From: Rhyzopertha dominica
Lineage: Eukaryota; Arthropoda; Insecta; Coleoptera; Bostrichidae
DNA: 64,000 nt
Direction of reading: 5' to 3'
NCBI GenBank assembly: GCA_025024175.1
Contig: QCXZ01000042.1
Span: forward strand, 12,355,501-12,419,500
Below, in pieces: positions 10,613 to 21,421 of the stretch; positions within the stretch are counted from its first letter, which is position 1, and every line of letters begins with the position of its first letter. Below the pieces are notes generated by a model that worked only from the letters and a program-made list of their open reading frames with translations, had not been told where the DNA came from and searched no databases. The translations under genes and the position numbers were made by a program.

Positions 10613-12059
10613 TCCGATGGCATAAAACTATCAATATTAAATCATTATTCTGGTTTTGGAATTTCAAACACCTCTACAAATGAAAATTTGCATTACTGAA
10701 ATAATTGATTTATGGATTGGAATCAAATACGACAGTTTCCAATACTCTGGAAAAACTTGATAACTGAGAGATTTATTGAAAATGATGGGAAGAAGCTCAA
10801 ACCAACTCAGTTCAATAAAAAAATTAATAGATTTACCGGGGAGAAGTTATTGTTTTTTCTTCATTGTTTTATTCGTTATAGATCTGTCAATAGAGTAAAA
10901 AAACTTTAACTATAGGATAAACTTGTTTAAAATAAAAGTAATCAAAAATACTACACTATTGAGTGAATATATTAATTACATCAATGAATATAATTGAATG
11001 AAGGATGATAGCACTGACAGGTTCAAATTCTTCTACTAACACACATTCACTATTGCCACCAAGGCTAATATACAACCAATATTATTAACGACATTAGTAA
11101 ACTAGAAAAGGCCGTCAACAAGAATCATTTACATAATCGCCGAGCCATCTTATATTGGGAAGACTGTAGTCTCCTGCAGAACAAGCAATGAGTACCATGA
11201 GGATGATGCTCACAAAAGAGCTAACTGGTTTGATATAATTCAAGCAGGTCTCAATTGGTAGATGCGGAGCGAAACAGCAAGACACTGATGGAAAACGCAC
11301 TACACCAATGAACATGTACCCATAACTATTCGTTTAAAACAAAATTAAAAACACTAAATAAGGCACGAGCGATTTGCGAACTGCAATCGGCACACCGTCC
11401 CATAATGGAACAAAAAAATAGCTGGCCAAAATTCTAATACGAGTAGGTACTTATGTGTTTAAATAACAGTTTCCGAAGGTGCTGAATATACTGGTGTCTG
11501 GGGAATCAAAACTGAAATTTTTCCAAATTATTATATTGGCCATCAAAACATTGTCCCCAGAATATAAAATAGATTTTGGAAAACATATATCTAATACGAA
11601 ATAGTAATGCTTAATACAATAATACATACTAGAAGAAAACTAAAAGTATATCTTTATCCTGCATTTAATTTTATTGATGTGGTTATTCAATATCGGATTC
11701 GCTCATTGTCCTCTTATGTGGAATCATGGGAACTTTTTTCTCTTTCCAACTCTGTCACGTTGACGTCTCGTTTTCTATGTGTTCTTCCTCCGCTTCCGTA
11801 GTTTTATCTCAATTTTTCTCGTATTCTTCTTTCTTGGCAAATAGATGAATTGTATATCCGCCTATTCTTAATTCTTAGAAGGAAATCTATTTTTTGTAGG
11901 ATTGGCAGCAGTCTATTTTTTGCGGGTTAAACTTCTATTTGCCAAAGATATATATCATATTTATATATCACATTTGCTAGCTTTTCTGTGAAAAATTGTA
12001 AAAAGATAAAAAGAAACATTGATAAGAATCGTTTGTACATGAATAATGCTACAAATCAC
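10613..12059. other. AT-rich DNA, nothing recognised
   Basis: Short chance frames only. No repeat, RNA or gene that I can support. Confidence 0.4.
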
Positions 12060-12410
12060 AAACAGGAGGGATAGAATTTCGACACAAAATAATAGTTGGC
12101 TATGAATAGCGTTCTGACGTAATATCGAACGTTTCATTTATATAGCGGACGTCGGAGCTCTTTATGTGGAGCCGCAGTCGTCTAGTGGTTCAGGACACTC
12201 GCGCTAATCAAAGATTTGAGCGATTACCCAGGTTCGAATCCTGGCTGCGGCAACCAACTTTTTCACATATTTTTATCTAATTTCTAATTCAATCTGCGCC
12301 TGCCGTTAAATTGCACTTATTAGGGTAATTTGTATTTAAACGCCTTGTTAGGAGTGCATTCGCTCTAAACAGAGATTTCAGCGTGTACCCAGGTTCGAGC
12401 CTGGCAGAAG
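12060..12410 (+). repeat. tRNA-related dispersed repeat, copies 2 and start of 3
   Basis: The upstream zone (about 12064-12170) and the body after 12252 match copy 1. The body runs into the 3' half of a third tRNA-like head at about 12344-12410. Copies 2 and 3 are therefore joined head to tail. The third head keeps the B-box region (ggttcgagcc) but has lost its 5' half. Confidence 0.7.
12171..12251 (+). tRNA. tRNA-like sequence, second copy
   Basis: Acceptor stem gccgcag/ctgcggc. Compared with the first copy (gccgcgg/ccgcggc), one base pair differs on both strands together, so pairing is kept. The T arm is identical to copy 1. The anticodon arm has the same oversize loop (about 17 nt). Read as a SINE-type head. 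Confidence 0.6.
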
Positions 12411-12530
12411 CAACCAATTTTTGTTATTATTTCATTTATTTTTAATTCAATCAGCGGTTGACATGCACTTTTTAGAGCAATTTGCGTTTAAACGCATTGT
12501 TAGAAGGGCCGTAGGACGATAAACAAGTTG
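12411..12530 (+). repeat. Body of tRNA-related repeat, copy 3
   Basis: Starts caaccaattttt like copy 2's body, and continues through ttttaattcaatcagcg, cactttttag, gtttaaacgcattgttag and gtaggacgata. These landmarks are shared with copy 1, giving a common body of about 115-120 bp after the tRNA head. Confidence 0.7.
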
Positions 12531-15370
12531 TTAGCAACTTACGTTATTCGTGATAGATTTTTATATCAAAAAATTTCAGATCCATTTTGGTAGTTGACCT
12601 TAAAAGAAAATTCAAATGTGATTAATGTACATATCAACATTTGTGAGAAATATTATAGACCTATTAGAATTATTAAAAAAGGACGTGCAATATGTTGTTA
12701 GCTATCACAGTAAACACTATAAAAGGACCTAAATTTGAAGCCTCATATGGCAGATCCCTTTAGCATCCCTTACGTTACGTGATACCTTTATTAACGTGCT
12801 CCCTTGAATTTTCCAACCCTAATTTTCCGGCGGCGCAGGCGTTGTGACCTAGGCTTGACACCGTCTCCATTGGAGACGGTGCCAGATAGCAAAACGGAAA
12901 CAGGGCTGTTTCTAGACGGCAAAGAATGGAACTCTTGATGAGAACCAATGAGTGTTGTCGAGTGTAAAAACGTGTAAAGATGGTGCTTCTCCATGAAGAT
13001 TTGTAGTTGAAATCGATACGGTTTATTCACGTGTCCATTGTAGCAGACCGTTTTATTGGTGGCTTCTTTTTAGCTTCTATGACAGGGTCATTGTTAGAAA
13101 CTGAAATGTTGGTAAATGAAAGTTAACGCCCTTATAAATAAAAAAAAACGACTGTGTCTGAAATGTCAAATTATATTTATAAAGCAGCTGGGTAAAAATC
13201 CGTATTGCATAAAAGAGTAAAGGAAAACTGCATTCTGCGTATTTGCAAAACTGGGGCATGTGAAGGCGTGTTTTTAAGACTTGGTGGTACATGTGTGTAC
13301 TGTTGCAAAAATAAACAATACTTTATTACACGCAAAGACAATATATAATGTACATATAATTTAACAAATGTATAATGTAATAAATGAATAAATATAAATA
13401 AATATGAAATATTTATAACATTTTATAAGTCTAAGTTAAAGAATAAATAAAAAACACACCAGTTACTCATCAAACAATACAAGGTCCTCATTCAATAAAA
13501 TAAATTATAACTTTGACAGAACGTAATGAAATATAAACCAGTAATATTATTTACATAAAATCCAATTTTTGAGTTTTAATTTAGCAAACCTTTTTATGAC
13601 CTGAATATCTATTTCGTCTAATACAGAAGATTCTATAGAAGTCATAGATAAATATATAATCCACTCTTGGTTCTGAGCACATCTTAAGGAATTTTTTTAT
13701 TAACTTCATTTTGAAAAAGATCGTTCTGTAATTGAAATAAGTATACATAAAGTAGGTATGATGCGAATTTTGAGATGCAAATTTTTGCATGTAATTGTTA
13801 AAACTGATTTTTCAGTTTTTTTTTACTGAATTCAAGAATAATATAAAAAAGTTAATTTAGTGTGAAATTTTAGGATTCAAAATTGGTTCATCTGTATGCT
13901 GCTCTCTGTAGTTCCACTCCTAAATTTTCAGCGGCTTTTTGCCTGTGATAATATTACTAAACTTTTAATCTGCTTAGAAGTCGATCAGTACTTGTTTCAA
14001 TTCTCGTATAGGGTCTGAAGCCAAGTGCACATTCATTGTCTGTGATTGCAAGATTTTGCTAACAGAATTAAGTTTGTATCAGATGGAAACTGTGCATGTA
14101 AATAAAGGTTGTTATCCCCTAAACATTTAGCTTAATATTTTGACTTATTATCAAAATAATTTATAAGATCATATAACGCGTCATAAGTTCCAGGTAAATA
14201 GTTCAATTGACTTCGATAAATATTTTTTGGGAAGGTGTATATCATATCTATCTAAATCTTGATCAATTTGAATGTCAAATTGTGTTCATAATTAGAACGC
14301 TCTTCGCTGGTCCATTGCCATATGACTTTTTTACTGACAGGTATGGCGAACATAGTAGATGTGTGATAAACTATCATAAATGACTTTAAACTCAGAAACG
14401 TTTGGACACTGATAAAATCCACGGAGTGGAACTACACCTCGATAATTCCCCCAGAGAATTATGCAAAGCTTTGCAATTCATCATCCCTTAACTCCTCTAA
14501 CGATCGAAAGTAAACATGAGCAGCAATTTAGTTTCACGTTTCGCAATTTTGTGCGTTTCACCCCTCTGTTTGCATTTCCCGACACAATCTGTACGAGATT
14601 GCAGAAGGAAATCACGAGATTTCCCAGCACCACTGAAAGCCAGAGATGGAAGCTAAAGCTTTAAAGTTTACTTGAGGTGCTTTGATCCTGAGACGTAAGC
14701 TTCATAACCTTTATTTTAGTTTTCGGCAAAATTATTTATTTCCTTGCAGAAGAAATCTCATTTCAGCTGGAAGAACCGTTGATTGAACTAATTAAATCTG
14801 ACGAATCAAACTAGCCCAATTATCCCCGATCATTTAAGCGACTACAACGAGCACATTTTCTCCAAAACCTCCATTGTTCTCTCTCACGATTATCATTCGT
14901 CGAAACGGCAAGTCATTCCCGTTTTTTGATATTGTACCGGCAGAAAGCGAACGTTGTGAGATTCTTCTTCCCGAACAGATGTATAGAACGATAGGGCGGT
15001 ATTTATACATAATAGATGAGGCACGCACCCCACGTCGAGGGTAGAATGCTATTGTGATTATGCGTAAGCAACGATGCCTAACTTTCGAGAGGGTGTCAAA
15101 TCCAGATACGGAGGGATAATGACGGCGAGAAGGATTTCGTTCGAGTGTTGAGTAAATAATGTGTAATCGGTGCGTTAAAGTGTTTTTTTATTGTTAGTGG
15201 TATTCGTTTATCTTATGTCATGGAATAGAGAACCAGCTTGTACCATAAAAAATTTTTTTAGGCATTTGATTGCTGGAATTATCTAGGAAATGCATGATAT
15301 GAAACTATGTATGAAGTTCCAACCTTTTTTGGAGCAATTTTTGTATTAGCCAGTACAAGAACTTTATGTA
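12531..15370. other. Mostly AT-rich DNA, no gene
   Basis: Holds a perfect palindrome (12859-12881), an AT-rich block 13310-13520 with many aataaat repeats, and no supportable gene. A minus-strand stretch at about 13870-14060 gives short protein-like runs in different frames (such as ECALGFRP), but they are interrupted and I could not assign them. Confidence 0.35.
12859..12881. repeat. Perfect 23-bp palindrome
   Basis: caccgtctcca and tggagacggtg are exact reverse complements around one central base. It lies in a GC-richer patch. It could be a hairpin or a dimeric protein site; no neighbouring gene explains it. Confidence 0.7.
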
Positions 15371-15373
15371 AAA

Positions 15374-15784
15374 TTGCCCGTAGTAGCCAATTTGTCTATG
15401 GAAAATTTTGAACAGGTAGCGATAAACAGCTTTCAGTTTAAGCAAAAATGTTGGTATAGGTACTTAGATGACACTTTTGTTATTTGGCCCCACGGTATAG
15501 AAGAGTTGGGTAGGTTTCTAAATCATTTGAACAGTCAAAATCCTGACATAAAATTTACTATGGAATTAGAAAGCAATGGCAGTTTACCTTTCTTGGATGT
15601 CCAAATTTACAGAATAAACACTGGGCAGTTAGGACACAAGGTTTACAGAAAACCAACACACACAGACAGATATTTACATGGCACATCCCACCACCCTCCC
15701 TCTCAAACTTATAACTTTTTGTCAGTGTTTTCAAGAGACAGCGATCTTTCCGAGAAAATGTTATCTTATATTTCCAATATTTAA
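15374..15784 (+). pseudogene. Penelope-like element RT fragment
   Basis: Encodes part of a Penelope-like reverse transcriptase: LPVVANLSMENFE, then CWYRYLDDTFVIWPHG with the catalytic YxDD box, FLNHLNSQNPDIKFTME, LPFLDV and VYRKPTHTDRYLH. These are standard landmarks of this class. The upstream RT fingers and the C-terminal GIY-YIG endonuclease are absent; the frame fades after the HHPPSQTYNFLS region. A 62-bp segment of the same 3' part recurs at 63294-63355. Truncated at both ends, so not functional. Confidence 0.85.
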
Positions 15785-18700
15785 CAATACAACATCAGCT
15801 TGATTGCAACATTAATTAATTTAAACAAAATAATACCGCACTATCGCTGCACAGTACTTTGAGACTTTTCACAATTTTGGTTTTAAAAAGATTAAAATAT
15901 TGGATTTAGAAAATCACTTTAAAACAGATATTTGGGTGAAATGATATAAATACATTAAGAGATTAAAAATTATAGTATAGTATCTATATAGTAATTCCTA
16001 ATTATGACTTCTCAGGATATTTTAATTGGTATTGTTCTGTTGTACATTCAATTATAAAAGTATTTTTAATTTATGACGCGCAAGTGTTTGCACAATCCGT
16101 TTTGTAATTATTTGTAATTATAGATTGGTACTTACTATTAGTGTTATCCTTATGACAATTGACAGTAAGTCTTAACAGTAATTTATATTTATTATATTTA
16201 TAGTATACTTTAACCCTCTAATAATCGTCAAAAAAAGACACGAGAGCGTTTGTTTTATAACTCCAGTTTAGCTGCTTTCTGGATGAGGTACATGTTTCAT
16301 ATTTGTTCACATCTGTAAAATGAATGGTTGATATCTAGTTGTCGACATAAGTTTTGTAATTGAAAGTGCCTATGCGTTTTCTTCACACAAAGCACTATTT
16401 TCCCGGGGCACATGTGACGTTTTGCATCCATAATGGAACATCTGCAATCGAGTTTCTTTCGGCAAAAAAGTATCTCACGTTCGCCGCAGCCGTTCCGAGT
16501 GATATACGACTCCGACAGAGATCGGTTCCAGCCAAAAGGGAATTTAATTTCACCCTTTCTGCAAGTGCATGGAATGCACCAGACGTTCTCCCAAAGTGAT
16601 ATTTAATATTGGCCGTCTCGCCCCGCGCCACGGGCGTTATTCAAAAGAGGAAGATCGCCGTAAACCGTTTTATTCCGTCGTAAAAAACGAACAGAATTAG
16701 ACAGGGGAACGGCTTTTCTACCTTTTACGGTTTGCCGGATTTTATCGAGGTTGATTAAGTTCTGTAATTAGGATTGGGATAAATAAGGATGACAAATAGG
16801 ATGGGCGGAAATATCGAGGTGTTTTTTATGGGTGTTCGGTTTGTTTTAGAGTGGTTAGTTATTCGGTTTGTCTGGTTTATGTTTGATGGTACGAGGAATA
16901 AGAGATATTTTATCGTAGAGGTCATTTCATTGATAGAAATTAAATACTAAGGCTTTCATGATGTAGAGGTGAAACAAACAGCTATTTCAAATGAAGGTGT
17001 GAAAATGGTTTGAATAGTAAAGAGGCTGCACATTATTGCTGTTTCGCCTTCTATCACAAGAGAGATTTCCCTTATATCTTCGAGATGTATTCAATTTCGA
17101 TTTAAGTATCTTCATAAAATAAACTTTTGTAGAAAGCAAAATAACAAACGATGTGTATCTGCAAGTACATTTTGGTCATTGTTTGGCCAAGACCTATCCA
17201 ACAAGCCATCAACAAGCCCGATCCGTTGAGTCGTTCTCGAACTATAGTGTGACAGATATGAGACGAAAATGTGAGAACGTAGCGCCTTCTCTTCATAAAT
17301 GAAATGGTAAATGCGTTAATAAGTGTAAAATCATTCAACAAGGGATTGAAGGTAATAATTAACACTAATAAATGGAATACTGATGACATATACGTATTTA
17401 CAAATTCTGAATTTTTAAGCATTTTATTGCAGATTTTTATCAACATATAATTATTTTATTTCTACAATTTGTAAATTTGCACTCAATAATCTAGCAAAAG
17501 TTGTAGGTTTAAATGCATAAAATATATAAGAAATCGTTATACCCTAAAATACAATAATGTCTTCAATGAAAGTAGTCACATTGGTAATTGTAGGTACTGC
17601 ATTGAGCATGAAATTTATATTTTGCTGGATAGATAAGGCTTTTAAATCCTTTATCTTCAAATTTCTGAGAAAATACACAGAATACTGATAGGCCCTACAA
17701 TTTTCAACATTATTTCTAGATCCAGATATAATATATGAGTATAACGTTTGCAGTTTTCTATATACCTGGGAAGAACACAGTCATGGACTGATTTTTGAGA
17801 TAATCTAAATAATGGTTCAGCTAGGAAAGCACTATAAAATTTGTAAAAAAGCTTGATGGCCAATTGTCTTTTTCCTCCTTGTAACAGTCTAACTTAATAG
17901 TTCATTTTTTACATCAGCGACTAAGCTAAAAGAAAAACTGCTGGTATTATAAATACAATTAGCTGAAATAATAAAAACAGAGAAAAAATGTTTCAGTTAC
18001 ACTTAATATTATATACAAAAGAATTTAATTGGCTTTATTTTTCCTTTACAAACTTACAATTGAGATTGGAGCATACTGATGAACTTCAACTTACATTAAT
18101 ATATTTAAGATATACTTAGTAAATGATGTCTGCAACATCTACCGATTTGATGTAAATCAGCTTCAGCTGGTATCAGTATAGCATAACACAAGCTCACGAC
18201 TTTATCAAAAGCTCTTGTCTCCATTGATTTCTGTGTCTCTTATGAATCAAGTCGTGTTTTGTTAACTGACAGTTCGCTTGTGTTATAGTTTGCTTCCAGG
18301 ATTCTACTAATTGATGCTTTTCTTTCATTGCAGGTGAGTCCTAGATGTGCTTTCTCCAATAGATGTAAATATCCATCAGGTAATGTACTTTAAAACACAC
18401 GATACTGTTTCCTTTTGCACTGGCCTAAATAAATATGAAAGGCTAAAGGTTACTTGCTTTAATTACAAAATGATCCCAGCAAACTGATTGTTCTGGAACT
18501 CTCAGGAAGATACGTTGATGCCAGAAAAGGCTGCGTTAATGGTAACTCGTAAAACAGTATCAGTAGAAATACGCATTTTCCTCGCTATACTTCAGTTTAT
18601 CGCGTTCATTCGAATTTTATAAAACGAGGAATAAGTAGCTGCATTCTGAAGTTTTTCACACCATGTTTAAATACTTCCAGTAATTATTCTGAGCAATCGT

Positions 18701-19080
18701 GTATCGAATTCCATTTCTTCAGATCTCCTCTGCCAGGTCCCACAACTTAGCATAATACAGGCATAAATTTGTCCTCCATTAGATAATCTCATTAATTTAT
18801 CTCCCAACACACACTGCGTTGACGACCGTAAATCAAAACACTGGACGTCATTACAAAACTAACCGCGACAGAGCAAGAATAACTTGTTTTTGTCTTCTCT
18901 CCTTTCCAACCGCGGTAAATATTCATGGTGTCGTGAGGCTACATTGTATAAATATTAGGAACACAATGGTCTGCCGAGTGGACTTTTTGTACGAGATACC
19001 TGTCGGTCCAGATAAGAACCCTCTCCGGGGTCATCTGTACAATGGGAACACGACTTTGGTTTTTGAGAGGGCACACGTTC
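15785..19080. other. No gene; GC-richer island at about 16390-16740
   Basis: AT-rich except for the island 16390-16740, where open frames overlap on both strands (16360-16599 and 16395-16631) without known motifs. 18810-19080 is another GC-moderate patch. No exon structure that I can defend. Confidence 0.4.
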
Positions 19081-19530
19081 TTATCTCCTTAGCCCCCGGA
19101 GATTTGAGCCATGTCCTGAGTAATTACGTTTTGTTAAATGGAATTTAAAGTAACGAATTATCTGATGCTGCGCTGTTAGCGATAGAAATCTAGTGATGTG
19201 ATCTTTATGTGGGGAGTCGTCCAAGCAAGACTTGATATCATTTATACATATGAAGGTCCAAAAAACAACTTGAAAAGGGCACCAAATTAAGCAAGCATAC
19301 TCAAATTTAGATCGTATTAAACAATAATACAATTGTAATAATTTAACGTTGTTAAAGTCACGACAGTTTCTGTATATAAAGTCTAGTAGTTTAAAAACAT
19401 CCTTAACTGTTTCGAACATGTGGATATTGAAAGTACATTTGTCATCAAAAGTAATACCAGGATCCTTGAAATTCATACCACGTTGTAAAGTCACATTGTC
19501 AATACTGTATTGATAACATATGGGAAAAAA
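19081..19530 (-). pseudogene. Jockey-like RT, C-terminal relic
   Basis: The minus strand reads DNVTLQRGMNFKDPGITFDD, KLLDFIYRNCRDFNNVKLLQ and LIRSKFEYACLIWCPFQ. These match the thumb and post-RT region of Jockey-type elements (KDLGV-FD, IYRNC-DF, RSK-EYA--IW-P). It decays after about 19260. It probably belongs to the same element as 19760-19925, with the catalytic palm lost and unrelated sequence between. Confidence 0.75.
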
Positions 19531-19595
19531 TAAATTAAAACAAGTAAATTCATGTGTTATCTCACATCCTTTAATTTAAATAGGTACTAGTACAT

Positions 19596-19624
19596 GTTTC
19601 GAGGGAATCCACCCTCATCTTCAG
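19596..19624 (-). other. Hammerhead-like hairpin motif
   Basis: On the minus strand: ctgaaga, t, gaggg, loop tggatt, ccctc, gaaac. CUGANGA and GAAA around a perfect 5-bp stem resemble the conserved core of a hammerhead ribozyme, with one extra U at the base of the stem. Penelope-like elements are known to carry such motifs. The rest of the ribozyme (stem III and cleavage site) is not convincing. Confidence 0.35.
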
Positions 19625-19759
19625 CTAAAAGTTGTAAAAAAAAGGGAGACACTTTGGTACGTTGGAAGTTTGCTAACTTCGAGATTTGAAAGTATTTTTG
19701 TTTATACCACCAAATGTGCTGATGTAAGTAAATGAACTGATTGATCTAAAGAAATAGAT

Positions 19760-19925
19760 GTTTGAGAAAGATAGACTCAAAGGCCTTTGCAAAACAACAC
19801 AGTAGTGTTATTGGACGGTAGTTGATTACTTCTGATCGATCTCTTTTCCTAAAGATAGAGCAAATGGGAGTCGTTTTCCAAATGTCAGGAAATGTGCATG
19901 TTTTAAGAAGTATTTGATGATAATT
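19760..19925 (-). pseudogene. Jockey-like RT, N-terminal relic
   Basis: The minus strand reads TFPDIWKTTPICSIFRKRDR, then SEVINYRPITLLCCFAKAFE, the start of a Jockey-type RT domain (FPDIWK, NYRPI-LL, K-FE). After this the reading frame decays toward the hairpin at 19596-19624. Colinear with the C-terminal relic at 19081-19530. Confidence 0.8.
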
Positions 19926-21296
19926 CGACTTTTCGATTGCAATGACTTATTTTCACCACTGTAACTGAAAACAGTGGTCAAACAGACACAATATATTTTA
20001 GCAACGAGGTGGTCTCCTTAGATTGTTTTATGAAATATTCTAGTCTATAACAAAGCAATTATTGTCACTATGCAGGACGGTTCAGTAGTTCTTTGTTGTT
20101 ATATCCTCTGACCTGACTCTTCTTTTCAAATTAGATCGTTGATTGTGGAACGCAATATTGAATGAATGAATAAATGAGTACTAGAGACCTGACAGGTTAT
20201 TGCGCAACTGTTGATAATAATTCTGCTCTTTTCTCCTTAAACATGAATCTAGTGTTTTGTTTTTATCTAGCCATCCATAGCTTTTATAACTATTCACAGT
20301 TTAACAGTAACTACGGTTGGTTTTGATTGCAATTTATAACTACATCCTTGTCGAGCTCATTTTTTTGGACCTATACTTTTTAAAGGACGAGCTGGTTATT
20401 GCTTCTTAGTGAGACACTGTAGTCTATAATTATTATCTTATAGAAGCTTTTCGCACTTTCCTGTCGGCTTCATTAACATTTGTGACCTACACTGTGATGG
20501 ACAAGCACCCTTTACGTCGAAACAATATCAATGCCTTTGATATGAATATGGATGTAAGCAAATATTTGCTTTGCAGATCTGATTCCCGTTGTCAAACCAC
20601 CTTCGGCTATTTACGATTTAGAACCGTTATCCAATCGATTATTCTCGTTGCATCCCATTAATAAAACACATACAATTAACCAGTCTGGGGTTCTGTAAAT
20701 GGGTGAGAGGCATAAACCTATGAAGATTTGGTAAACAAAAACCTTTGTCGTGTGTACGCGTTAAGAACGACACACGTCGCCATTAGCTCATACTTCATGG
20801 TTATTACTGACATTCTAGTTGCGTATTCATCGTGGGGAATCCTGAAAAGGCTGAAATGAATGCTTGTTTTTGTGCGTGATATCAGTAGGGTGGGCGGCCA
20901 TGCTTGCTCTCGAAAGGAGCGTCGCAGGACAGTGGCGTAGACATGTTTATTCAGGTTGACTACAAATAATCAAATAATTAATGTAGTTACAGCTTCTAGC
21001 ACCTCTCCCCTTTTGTACAACTCTGCAGAATTTCATGCTGATCAAGCCATTATAAGTATTTCGATCTTGAAATTTCTTGAGCAAGAACTTTGCATCTTTA
21101 GGTGGACACCGATAATTTGCCGGTCCAATAGAAATCAGTTTAGTTGGAAAACCATGACCGTTAACTCGCGATGTCTATCTTAATAAAATTTCAGATGAAG
21201 TAACCGAAATTGTGTTCGAAAATTTTCGATCGATTCAGGGAAGTAATTGATGAAAGTAGGGTTGCAGAAACCCTTTTATTATTTATTGAATACAGA
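19926..21296. other. No gene recognised
   Basis: AT-rich with small simple-repeat patches (for example near 20155). The plus-strand frame at 20956-21183 shows no family motif. Confidence 0.4.
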
Positions 21297-21421
21297 CAGT
21301 GGTGTGCCCAGAAATTTTGGCTGGGTGGAGGGTACTACAACCACTACTAATACTTTTTTCTTTCTCTTCATGAGTCTTGGGAGGGTCTAACCCGGACCCC
21401 ACCCCCATGGGCACGCCACTG
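21297..21421. mobile_element. Short hAT-like MITE
   Basis: Ends are inverted: cagtggtgtgccca at the left and, reverse-complemented, cagtggcgtgccca at the right (13 of 14 bases). The 125-bp element has no coding capacity. CAGNG termini are typical of hAT elements, which make 8-bp duplications. The flanks tgaataca and tgaatgta agree at 6 of 8 bases, and one overlaps the element end, so the duplication is only suggestive. Confidence 0.65.

Noticed and set aside
13310..13520. AT-rich block with aataaat repeats as a possible CRISPR-like or origin-like array
   Set aside because: Units are irregular and low-complexity; there are no spacers, and the context is a eukaryotic nuclear genome.
13870..14060. 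Possible minus-strand coding relic (ECALGFRP, AENLGVELQRAAYR in different frames)
   Set aside because: Short, in inconsistent frames and with several stops; similarity to RT boxes is too weak to call.
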